NCBI GenBank assembly: GCA_030043545.1 | Contig: JASHXM010000035.1 | Span: 1 to 5,583 of the forward strand | Source of the DNA: Thermoplasmata archaeon | GTDB taxonomy: Archaea > Thermoplasmatota > Thermoplasmata > Lutacidiplasmatales > UBA184 | Length of the DNA stretch: 5,583 nucleotides | Direction: 5' to 3' | Part shown: piece by piece, positions 1 to 5,528 of the stretch | How the letters are laid out: each line of letters opens with the position of its first letter | Position numbering within the stretch: the stretch's first letter is position 1 | Program-made: the position numbers and the translations under genes | Notes under the pieces: model-generated | The model's input: the letters and a program-made list of their open reading frames with translations, nothing else | Databases searched by the model: none | What the model was told of the DNA's origin: nothing

Positions 1-2589
1 CGCGGCGGCGGTCCGCTCGACCTCGGCGCGCCGCGCGTCGAGCTGGGTCGCGAGGGCGGCGAGCGAGGCGCGCGTCGACTCGAGCTCCCCGTTCGCCTTG
101 AGTCGTGCCTCCTGGGTGCGGGCCGACTGCTCCTGGAACGTCTTGAGGCGGCCGGAGATCGCCGTGGGGAGGAGCGCGAGGTACGAATCCTGCGCCGCCT
201 GGATCGCGGACTTGAGATCGGCGAGCTCCTTTGCGAGCTTCTCCGACGCCGTGTCGGCCGCCGCGCGCTCCTTCTCGGCGCGCTCGCGGTCGCGTTCGGA
301 CCGCGCGATGCGCTCCCGCGCGGCGGTGAGCCGCTCCCGGGCGCCCTTGAGGTCCTTCTCCACCAGCTCCCGCGTGGAGGCGTGCGCCTGGTCCTGGATC
401 GACCGGCTCGCGAGCTCGTCCGCGAGGGTGCGGATCTGCTCGGCGAGCTTTTGGAGCTCCTGCTTCCCCGCCGTCTCGGCGGCGCTCTTCTGCCGGAGCT
501 CGTCCGCGAGCCGCTTTAGCTCGACGGCACTGTCGGCGCCGCGGCCCTGGGCCGACGGGTCGAGGTAGCCGCCCGTGATCGCTCCGGTCGCCTCGATGAG
601 GTCGCCGGCGAGGGTGACGAGGCGGACGCCGCCCATCTGCGAGCGCGCGGTGGCGAGGTCGTTCATCACGACCGTCTCGCCGAAGGCGTACCAGAACGCG
701 GGTCGAAGCGCCTCCTCGAACTGAACCAGATCGACCGCGAAACCGACCGCGCCGGTCGCCTTCGCCACGACCATCGACTTGCCGTGCGGTCGGCCGGGCA
801 GCATCTTGCTGAGCGGCAGGAACGTCGCGCGGCCCCGCTTCTCGTCGCGGAGCAGCCGGATGCACGCCTCCGCGACCTGGTCGTCGTCGACGACGATCGC
901 CTGCAGCCGGCCGCCGCCGGCGACCTGGAGGGCGGTCCGCACCTTCGGGTCGAACTCCCCGAGCTCCTCGACGGTGCCGCGGATCCCGGCGACCCGTCCC
1001 AGGTTCCGTTGCGACAGCACGAAGTCGACCGCCGCGAGCGAGTTCGGCCGGGCGCCGCCCTCCGTCCGGGCCTTGATGCGGGCGTCGAGCGCGAGGTAGC
1101 GCCGGTTGACCTCCTGCACCTCCTGGGCGAGCCGGCCGGTCTCGGCGGTCAGGCCTTTCTCCCGGTTCTTGAGCGTGAACAGTTCCTTCTGGAGCTCCCC
1201 TGTCGTCGGGCCGCTCCGCCCCGTCGGCGAGGCGCGACCCCGCAGCTCGAGGTCCTTCACCTCGACCTCGCGCTCCCGGAGGTCCTCCTCCGCCTGGGCC
1301 GTCGCCCGCTCGACCGCCTTTAGGGTCGCCGAGGCGACCTCGCGGGCGCGGACCGCCTCCTCCCACGCCTTCTGGCGGCTCTCCTGCTGGCGCGTGAGCT
1401 CCAGCTGCTGCTTCCGGGCCGAGGCGAGCTTCTCCTGCGACTTCCCGGGCGGTCCGGTCGCCGCCTCCATATCGGCGGCCTCGCGGGCCGTCCGCTTCTC
1501 GAGGTCGGCGAGCGTCCCGGCGAGCGTCGTTTCGCGCGTGGTGAGCTCTCCGTGCTGCCGTTCGTCGGCGGCGAGGCTCTTCGCGAGTTCCTCCGCATCG
1601 GCGGCGAGCGCGGTCAGGGCCTCCTTGAGGTTCGCGAGGTTCTGCTCGGAGCGCGCGTGGGCGAGCTTCTTCTCGTCGAGCTCCTGCTTGAACTTGACCG
1701 CCGCGGCCCCGCCGGCCTCGGCGATCTCGCGGTCGATCCGGTCGACCGACGCCTTCAGCTCCTCCTGGCGGGCCGTGAGCTTCGTCCGCTCCGCCTCGAG
1801 CCGGGCGATCTCGGTCCGGACGGCGTCGACCTGCTTCGTGCAGGAGACGACCTCCTGTTCCGCGAGCCGGTGCCCGGCGCGCGCGAGCCGCGCTTCGGAG
1901 CGGCGCTTGTCGTCGAGCAGCTGCTTGTACTGGATCGCCTGCAGCCGCTGGCCCTCGAGGGCGGCGAGTCGGCCCTTGATCTCGGAGAGGAGGGTCTGGA
2001 TCCGGTCCAGGTTCTGATCGAGCTCGGTCCGTTTCGACGCGGCCCGCTCCAGCTCGTCGTCGTACTGACTGATCCCGGCGAGCCGCTCCACGAGGCCGCG
2101 CCGGGGGATCGGGCCCATCGTGACGATCTTGTTGACGTCGCCCTGCTGGACCAGGTTGTAGCCGTCGCCGGAGAGCCGAGCGTGCGCGAGGAGCGAGTCG
2201 ATCTCCGTCTGGGTCGACCGTTTCCCGTTGACGTAGAAGTACGAGTAGTAGCCGTCCGCGTTTCCGGGGGCGAGCTTCACATACCGGGTCACCTCGACGT
2301 CGGCGGCCTCGACCGGCAAGAGCCGGTCCGCGTTGTCGAAGACGAGCGACACCTCGCATTCGGTCGCCGCCTTCTTGGATGCCCCCCCGTTGAAGAACAG
2401 GTGGGTGAGGCGTTCGGCGCGGAGCGCCTTCGAGCTCGTCGGACCGAGGACGAACAGGATCGCGTCCGAGATGTTCGACTTCCCCATCCCGTTCGGCCCG
2501 GCGACCCCGGTGAACCCGGTCTCGAACGGGATCTCGGTCGACCCCGCGAACGACTTGAAGTTCCGCAGTTTGATGCGTTTCAGGTGCAT
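1..2589 (-). CDS. smc: Chromosome partition/condensation ATPase SMC, N-terminal 863 residues (gene runs off the window)
   Basis: SMC is a cytoplasmic DNA-binding ATPase that dimerises and, with kleisin partners, organises and segregates chromosomes. The frame is open without a stop from the ATG at 2589 to position 1. Head residues visible: NFKSF near residue 10, Walker A GPNGMGKSN at 31-39, an arginine at 57 in the place of the bacterial SMC arginine finger, FNGG at 66-69, and the Q-loop YNLVQQGD at 144-151 followed by an RLAGISQYDDE segment. An Ala/Glu/Lys/Arg-rich coiled coil follows to about 505. The hinge is at about 520-680 and ends in LAGDLIEATGAITGGY. The returning coiled coil begins near 684. 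The rest of that coil, the ABC signature and Walker B should lie beyond position 1, since family members are about 1,150-1,200 residues. Oddities: Met35 in Walker A where Ser is usual, and Gly/Pro-rich coil breaks at about 376-384, 450-464 and 807-812. The ATG is preceded by GGGAGG. Identification is firm; lineage is less so. Confidence 0.97.
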   Translation of the reverse strand, partial: MHLKRIKLRNFKSFAGSTEIPFETGFTGVAGPNGMGKSNISDAILFVLGPTSSKALRAERLTHLFFNGGASKKAATECEVSLVFDNADRLLPVEAADVEVTRYVKLAPGNADGYYSYFYVNGKRSTQTEIDSLLAHARLSGDGYNLVQQGDVNKIVTMGPIPRRGLVERLAGISQYDDELERAASKRTELDQNLDRIQTLLSEIKGRLAALEGQRLQAIQYKQLLDDKRRSEARLARAGHRLAEQEVVSCTKQVDAVRTEIARLEAERTKLTARQEELKASVDRIDREIAEAGGAAAVKFKQELDEKKLAHARSEQNLANLKEALTALAADAEELAKSLAADERQHGELTTRETTLAGTLADLEKRTAREAADMEAATGPPGKSQEKLASARKQQLELTRQQESRQKAWEEAVRAREVASATLKAVERATAQAEEDLREREVEVKDLELRGRASPTGRSGPTTGELQKELFTLKNREKGLTAETGRLAQEVQEVNRRYLALDARIKARTEGGARPNSLAAVDFVLSQRNLGRVAGIRGTVEELGEFDPKVRTALQVAGGGRLQAIVVDDDQVAEACIRLLRDEKRGRATFLPLSKMLPGRPHGKSMVVAKATGAVGFAVDLVQFEEALRPAFWYAFGETVVMNDLATARSQMGGVRLVTLAGDLIEATGAITGGYLDPSAQGRGADSAVELKRLADELRQKSAAETAGKQELQKLAEQIRTLADELASRSIQDQAHASTRELVEKDLKGARERLTAARERIARSERDRERAEKERAAADTASEKLAKELADLKSAIQAAQDSYLALLPTAISGRLKTFQEQSARTQEARLKANGELESTRASLAALATQLDARRAEVERTAAA

Positions 2590-2600
2590 CGAGCGTCCCC

Positions 2601-2606
2601 CCTCCC
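2601..2606 (-). promoter_or_regulatory. Ribosome binding site of smc
   Basis: Read leftward this is GGGAGG within a longer G-rich run (GGGAGGGGGG, 2597-2606). It matches the archaeal 16S anti-Shine-Dalgarno and supports the ATG at 2587-2589. The spacing is somewhat long, 11 bases from 2601 to the start codon, and shorter if the downstream G run is used. Confidence 0.6.
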
Positions 2607-2629
2607 GCTTCGCGCTCCGACGCCGACGA

Positions 2630-2648
2630 CCGTCCGTTTGTCGGACGG
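2630..2648 (-). repeat. Inverted repeat in the predicted smc leader
   Basis: CCGTCCG (2630-2636) and CGGACGG (2642-2648) are perfect 7-bp inverted arms around the 5-base spacer TTTGT. The element lies between the TATA-like box and the ribosome binding site of smc. In the transcript it could form a small hairpin; in DNA it could be a protein binding site. Its role is unknown. Confidence 0.5.
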
Positions 2649-2681
2649 ATGTCAGCGGAACTCCCCGACCTCGGTCACCCC

Positions 2682-2689
2682 ATATTTAA
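2682..2689 (-). promoter_or_regulatory. TATA-like box for smc
   Basis: Read leftward the sequence is GGTTAAATATGG, an AT island in a very GC-rich background. It matches the general form of an archaeal TATA box. Transcription would be expected to start about 25 bp further left, near 2660, giving a leader of about 70 bases that holds the inverted repeat at 2630-2648 and the G-rich ribosome binding site. No strong BRE is evident. The box lies between the stop of the upstream leftward gene (2766) and smc, so smc is probably transcribed on its own. Confidence 0.55.
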
Positions 2690-2721
2690 CCGTCGGCTCC
2701 ACGGGAAGGAGCGTCGGGTCA

Positions 2722-2734
2722 CGCCGGACCGGCG
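2722..2734. repeat. Short palindrome CGCCGG-A-CCGGCG downstream of the membrane-protein gene
   Basis: Perfect 6-bp arms flank one central base. The spacer is too short for a hairpin with full arms, and no T-run follows, so it is not a convincing terminator. In DNA this rich in G and C a palindrome of this size may be chance. Confidence 0.25.
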
Positions 2735-2765
2735 GGTCGCCGAGCGGAGCTGCGTGAACGGTCGG

Positions 2766-3506
2766 CTAGCCGGAGTAGCTCCAATTCACCGCGAGCGAGC
2801 CGGGGTCCGGGCAGCCGGCCGAGAGGACGGCCGACGACACCGTGATGGCACCGCCCGTGGAGACGAAGGCGACCGCACCCGCGGTGGCGTCCTCCGTCTG
2901 CTGCCACGCGGCGCGGGCGGAGTCCGGCCGGTCCTGCTGGATCTTCACCTGGAGGGGATAGCCGAACGAAGAGACCCACCGGATCGTTGCGTGCGAGAGC
3001 GGAGGGAAGCTCCCCGCGAGCGTCGACGAGGCGACTCCGGCCCCCTCGCAACCGCCGATGGAGAGGTGGGTGGCGCCGGTGGACGGAAGGTAGAATCCGG
3101 GGGCGACCCCGAACGACAGGAGGAGCGCCACCGCGAGACAGGCTACACCGGTGACCACCGACGCCGCACCGACATGGTCCGACGCGATCAGCCGCGTCGG
3201 GTCCCGCTCCAGTTCGCGTAACCGCTGCACGCTCGCGCCGATCAGTAGAACGGCGATCGCCCCGACCAGCCCACCGACGCCGACCTCTAGGACGCTCGCC
3301 GTCGGATAGACTCCGGGAGCGTAGGCGAACACTACCGCGGCGCCGGCGATCGCGAGGAGGCCCCCGGCGGACTGGGCGACGGCCCGCCCGCGGGGGGATC
3401 GCGCGGGCGCACGCGAGGAGTCCAACGAATCCGCTGGCGGGCTGGGAGCTGCCTCAACCTCCCGTTCTCCCGCGGCCAGGTCACCGGGCTGGTTCATCCA
3501 CTCCAT
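2766..3506 (-). CDS. Three-helix membrane protein with a C-terminal, probably extracellular, domain
   Basis: I do not recognise a family. The 246-residue protein starts with a hydrophilic Pro/Ala/Ser/Arg-rich tail (1-43). Three membrane segments follow, at about 44-62, 71-92 and 113-134. A domain of about 110 residues without further helices completes it. The charged loop QRLRELERDPTR (94-105) between helices 2 and 3 points to the cytoplasm by the positive-inside rule. That puts the N-terminus inside and the C-terminal domain outside. This domain contains Cys153 and Cys232, which could form a disulfide, and a glycosylation sequon NWS at 241-243. The start is ATG 3506; the ATG at 3497 (residue 4) is an alternative. 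A weak AT-rich box about 25 bp before 3506 favours leaderless initiation at residue 1. The gene lies upstream of smc in the same direction but is separated from it by 176 bp and a promoter-like box. A surface-exposed membrane protein is likely; no function can be assigned. Confidence 0.8.
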   Translation of the reverse strand: MEWMNQPGDLAAGEREVEAAPSPPADSLDSSRAPARSPRGRAVAQSAGGLLAIAGAAVVFAYAPGVYPTASVLEVGVGGLVGAIAVLLIGASVQRLRELERDPTRLIASDHVGAASVVTGVACLAVALLLSFGVAPGFYLPSTGATHLSIGGCEGAGVASSTLAGSFPPLSHATIRWVSSFGYPLQVKIQQDRPDSARAAWQQTEDATAGAVAFVSTGGAITVSSAVLSAGCPDPGSLAVNWSYSG

Positions 3507-3523
3507 GGGAAGCTCGGTTCCGG

Positions 3524-3536
3524 TTCATGATAGTTC
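3524..3536 (-). promoter_or_regulatory. Possible leaderless promoter of the membrane-protein gene (3506)
   Basis: Read leftward the sequence is GAACTATCATGAA, the most AT-rich stretch before this gene, centred about 24 bp upstream of the ATG at 3506. The distance is right for an archaeal leaderless transcript, and no ribosome binding site precedes residue 1. The match to a TATA box is weak. It overlaps two copies of GTTCAT (3523-3528, 3533-3538) spaced exactly 10 bp. Confidence 0.35.
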
Positions 3537-3569
3537 ATCCGGACCGCGGTCTCCGCCGGGAGCTCTGCC

Positions 3570-3584
3570 GTTCCGTTCAGGAAC
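3570..3584. repeat. Inverted repeat GTTCC-N5-GGAAC, candidate operator of the rightward operon
   Basis: GTTCC (3570-3574) and GGAAC (3580-3584) form a 15-bp dyad ending 7 bp before the AT-rich box of the rightward promoter. The right arm, extended to GGAACCG (3580-3586), is also the exact inverse of CGGTTCC at 3515-3521, next to the leftward start. Its place in a divergent promoter region suits a regulator site, possibly autoregulation by the winged-helix protein; this is inference. Confidence 0.35.
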
Positions 3585-3589
3585 CGACT

Positions 3590-3598
3590 CCTTAAGTC
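3590..3598 (+). promoter_or_regulatory. Possible leaderless promoter of the membrane-protein/regulator operon
   Basis: CCTTAAGTC is centred about 27 bp upstream of the GTG at 3621, the usual distance between an archaeal TATA box and the transcription start. No ribosome binding site is visible before 3621, so transcription may begin at or next to the start codon. The box is a moderate match only. Confidence 0.45.
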
Positions 3599-3620
3599 AG
3601 GGGTCCGTCGGTCTCTCCGC

Positions 3621-3902
3621 GTGGTCCTTCCCGAGCTGTTCGTGGCGGTCGTCGTGGCGGGGCTCTCCGCGATCAACGCCGCGATCCCGGCGGCCGCATG
3701 GAGCCGGTCGCGCGACGGACGGTTCCTGCTGCTCGCGTCCGCGAACCTGGTCCTCGCCGCGCTCGGGGCCGTCTGGGCGTGGGGAGAGCTGCCGCCGCTC
3801 CACCCGCCGTCGTGGGCGATACCGGCCCTCCCGACGGAGCTGATCCTTCTCGCCGGCGCGATCCTGCTCTTGGCGACCACGGTGTGGCCCCGCCGCGCCT
3901 GA
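3621..3902 (+). CDS. Small three-helix membrane protein paired with a winged-helix regulator
   Basis: This is a 93-residue, almost wholly hydrophobic protein. Helix 1 spans about 5-26, followed by a positively charged loop WSRSRDGR (27-34). Helix 2 spans about 35-54, then comes a Pro-rich loop (55-71), and helix 3 spans about 73-89, ending in PRRA. The positive-inside rule gives N-terminus out and C-terminus in. An acidic residue (Glu73) sits at the start of helix 3. The start is GTG 3621: there is no in-frame ATG and no upstream in-frame start back to the promoter-like box. The stop is 3 bp before the regulator's ATG, so the two are surely co-transcribed. In general layout it resembles small three-helix proteins I recall beside winged-helix genes in haloarchaea; I cannot confirm the family. 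A sensing, tethering or antagonist role toward the regulator is a guess from context. Confidence 0.75.
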   Translation: MVLPELFVAVVVAGLSAINAAIPAAAWSRSRDGRFLLLASANLVLAALGAVWAWGELPPLHPPSWAIPALPTELILLAGAILLLATTVWPRRA

Positions 3903-3905
3903 GCG

Positions 3906-4433
3906 ATGGAGGACGACCCGCTCGCCCTCGAGACCCGACGGCGGATCTACGATGCGGTCCGCCGTTCCCCCGGGATCGGCGGACGCGAGGCGCAGCGGTC
4001 CGCCGGCACGGCCTGGGGGGAGACGGTCTATCATCTCGACCGGCTGACGGAGTCGGGTCTTCTCCACCGGGAGAGCGCGGGCCACCAGGACCACTACTTC
4101 GCCGCCGAAGTGCCGCTCGGCGACCGGCGACTGCTGGGACTGATGCGGTCGGACTCGGCCCGCCGACTCGTGCTCGCCTTGCTCGAGCGCAGCGACCAGA
4201 CGGTCCCCGAGCTGGTGGGGTCGACTGGCCTCAGCGCCGGTCGCCTGTCGATCCACCTCCGACGCCTGATGGAGACCGGCCTCGTGTCGACCGGGCGACG
4301 GGGCCGGTATCGGACGTTCGTCGCCGCCGACCGGGAGCGAACGATCCGACTCCTCGTCGCCTATCGGAGCGGCTTTGCCGACGCACTGCTCGAGCGCCTG
4401 GTCGGGACCTGGTCGGAGCTGTTCCGCCCGTGA
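3906..4433 (+). CDS. Transcriptional regulator with two winged helix-turn-helix domains
   Basis: This is a cytoplasmic DNA-binding protein of 175 residues built from two winged-helix units. The first is at about 6-67, with a recognition-helix region GETVYHLDRLTESGLL (38-53) and a wing ending HYFAAEVP. The second is at about 83-141, with LSAGRLSIHLRRLMETGLV (109-127) and a wing GRRGRYRTFVA. A C-terminal helix (142-175, ending near VGTWSELF) could mediate dimerisation. The layout matches the archaeal group of predicted regulators with two HTH domains (COG3398-like); this is recalled, not searched. There are no metal-binding cysteines, and Cys is absent altogether. ATG 3906 has no ribosome binding site of its own and probably depends on translation of the membrane-protein gene ending at 3902. 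The stop codon lies in the loop of a GC hairpin. Likely targets are its own divergent promoter region and the repeats at 4443-4474, both unproven. Confidence 0.88.
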   Translation: MEDDPLALETRRRIYDAVRRSPGIGGREAQRSAGTAWGETVYHLDRLTESGLLHRESAGHQDHYFAAEVPLGDRRLLGLMRSDSARRLVLALLERSDQTVPELVGSTGLSAGRLSIHLRRLMETGLVSTGRRGRYRTFVAADRERTIRLLVAYRSGFADALLERLVGTWSELFRP

Positions 4434-4441
4434 CCGGGCGG
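4424..4441 (+). terminator. GC hairpin around the regulator's stop codon, possible terminator
   Basis: CCGCCCG (4424-4430) and CGGGCGG (4435-4441) are perfect 7-bp arms around the loop TGAC, which holds the stop codon TGA (4431-4433). Only three T residues follow (4443-4445), so the termination signal is weak; attenuation or mRNA end stabilisation are other options. Confidence 0.4.
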
Positions 4442-4442
4442 G

Positions 4443-4474
4443 TTTGGACCAACGGTTTTCGCCGTTGGACCAAA
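4443..4474. promoter_or_regulatory. Paired TTGGACCAA repeats forming a larger inverted repeat; candidate operator
   Basis: TTGGACCAA occurs at 4444-4452 and 4465-4473, start to start 21 bp, or two helical turns. Each copy is itself palindromic except for its central A. With flanking bases they also form 13-bp inverted arms, TTTGGACCAACGG (4443-4455) and CCGTTGGACCAAA (4462-4474), around TTTTCG, with a single mismatch at that central base. Two identical near-palindromes on the same face of the helix are what a cooperative or tandem-domain regulator would bind. The site lies 35 bp before the surface-protein gene and just after the dual winged-helix gene. As RNA it could also be a hairpin with a UUUUCG loop, so a terminator-like role remains possible. 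Confidence 0.55.
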
Positions 4475-4485
4475 AACGGGGTAGA

Positions 4486-4493
4486 CCCCCCCC
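4486..4493 (+). repeat. Eight-C tract upstream of the surface-protein gene
   Basis: Eight consecutive C residues end 15 bp before the ATG at 4509, inside the presumed promoter or leader. They also pair with GGGG at 4478-4481 around TAGA. Tracts of this kind can vary in length by slippage, but they are also frequent sequencing-error sites. Confidence 0.5.
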
Positions 4494-4508
4494 GGCATCG
4501 TAGGTTCG

Positions 4509-5528
4509 ATGACGGAGGTCGCTGGTCGGCTCGGGCCGCGGGTCGCGCGGTCGCCCCTGCTCGGGTTGCTGCTGCCCGCCGCGATCGTCGTCGGCCTGAT
4601 CGCGCTTCCGGCCGCGTCCGCCCAGTCAGTCCTCTATCCCTCTCCGGGGTTCACCCCGACCTCCTGGTCGAACGGCCAGGTCCTCTGTGCGTTCTCGGCC
4701 GGGTCCCCCGCCGTGACCGTGTCGGCGGTCGCCGACGCCGGCGCGGGGATGACGGTCGGACTCTCGAGCCTCAGCCAGACGAGCGTCGCCGGCGTGCTGA
4801 GCGCCAGCGCGTCAGCGGCGGGAGCAACCTGGGTCGCGACCAACTCCTCGTACAACACCTCGACGACGAGCGTCTATTCGATGAGCTACGCCGCGCAACT
4901 GCCCGTGCTCGGGCTGCTCGACCTCCCGCTCGGGTCGGCGAACGTGACGCTGCAGGTCTCGCTCGTCGACGACCAGACCCCGAGCGCCGGGACGGCCGGT
5001 GAGGTCTCGGTGTCGCTGTCGGTCCGGGACTGGCCGTGGCAGCTCGACCCCGGTCACCTCGTCGCCAACCTCACGGTCGCTCCCGGCGTTCCCGGCACGG
5101 AGCGACTGGTCGAGGGCGGGCCGACCGGGGCGATGGTCTCGAGCGTCTCCTCCGCCAACGGGTCGACCCTCGCGTATCTCGCGGTCGCCGCCTCGGGGAA
5201 CTACACCCCGGCGTCGGGACTCGGCGGGATCGTCGGGGTCGTCGCGTCCGTCCTCGGCCTCACCACCGGTGGGGCGACGATCTCGCTCACCTTCGGCACC
5301 GCGGCGAACGACGCCCGGTCGATGAACGACACCGACCAGGTCGTCGCGATGCAGCCGGGCACCACGATCACGCTCCCCGGGCCGAACGGCCCCGTGCAGA
5401 TCCCGATCTGGGAGCTGCTGGGCGTCGCCGGCGCCGCGATCGTCGCCTCGGTGGCGGTCGCCGGGGGGGTCCGCCGCGCCCGACACGCCCCGTCCGACCT
5501 CGAGTACGTGGAGGAGGAACAACCGTGA
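4509..5528 (+). CDS. Secreted surface protein with C-terminal membrane anchor, probably N-glycosylated
   Basis: The 339-residue protein begins with a signal peptide: arginines at 7, 11 and 14, a hydrophobic core at about 16-33, and likely cleavage after Ala-Ser-Ala at 36-38. The mature part is rich in Ser, Thr, Val, Ala and Gly, with alternating patterns that suggest beta-sandwich folds, and has only one cysteine (Cys60). Seven N-X-S/T sequons lie at Asn112, 116, 145, 187, 217, 231 and 273, as expected for an archaeal cell-surface glycoprotein. A membrane helix at about 300-320 precedes VRRAR and an acidic tail ending EYVEEEQP, giving an outside domain and a short inside tail. No enzymatic motif is visible and I do not recognise a family. 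ATG 4509 has no clear ribosome binding site and no good TATA box at the leaderless distance. The stop overlaps the next start as GTGA, so the two genes are translationally coupled. Confidence 0.82.
   Translation: MTEVAGRLGPRVARSPLLGLLLPAAIVVGLIALPAASAQSVLYPSPGFTPTSWSNGQVLCAFSAGSPAVTVSAVADAGAGMTVGLSSLSQTSVAGVLSASASAAGATWVATNSSYNTSTTSVYSMSYAAQLPVLGLLDLPLGSANVTLQVSLVDDQTPSAGTAGEVSVSLSVRDWPWQLDPGHLVANLTVAPGVPGTERLVEGGPTGAMVSSVSSANGSTLAYLAVAASGNYTPASGLGGIVGVVASVLGLTTGGATISLTFGTAANDARSMNDTDQVVAMQPGTTITLPGPNGPVQIPIWELLGVAGAAIVASVAVAGGVRRARHAPSDLEYVEEEQP
5513..5517 (+). promoter_or_regulatory. Ribosome binding site for the gene starting at 5525
   Basis: GGAGG, part of GGAGGAGG (5510-5517), ends 7 bases before the GTG at 5525. 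It is the best-spaced Shine-Dalgarno site in the window and decides for GTG 5525 over the in-frame ATG at 5543. It lies in codons for the acidic tail of the surface protein. Confidence 0.65.

Noticed and set aside
1..2589. Possible frameshift or early end of smc, because no complete frame is listed for it
   Set aside because: Codon-by-codon reading gives no stop over 863 codons, and head, Q-loop, hinge and both arms are all in the same frame; the gene simply exits the window.
2682..2689. TATA-like box acting rightward
   Set aside because: No credible rightward gene begins within reach; the box is correctly placed only for the leftward smc gene.
98..2757. Long rightward open frames (for example 98-568, 1106-2017, 1552-2757) across the first 2.7 kb
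   Set aside because: They lie antisense to smc, whose own frame is uninterrupted and carries all the expected motifs. Their proteins are low-complexity Ser/Arg- or Leu/Arg/Glu-rich products of GC-rich antisense reading.
2649..3221. Rightward open frame of 190 codons
   Set aside because: It is an Arg/Gly/Glu-rich shadow antisense to the membrane-protein gene, without hydrophobic segments or recognisable domains.
3698..5002. Rightward open frame of 434 codons across the operon
   Set aside because: It spans three real genes and two non-coding junctions in another frame, and its product is Arg/Pro/Gly-rich low complexity.
4812..5522. Leftward open frame of 236 codons opposite the surface protein
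   Set aside because: Its composition (Arg/Asp/Gly/His-rich) is typical of a GC shadow; the plus-strand frame has a signal peptide, sequons and an anchor.
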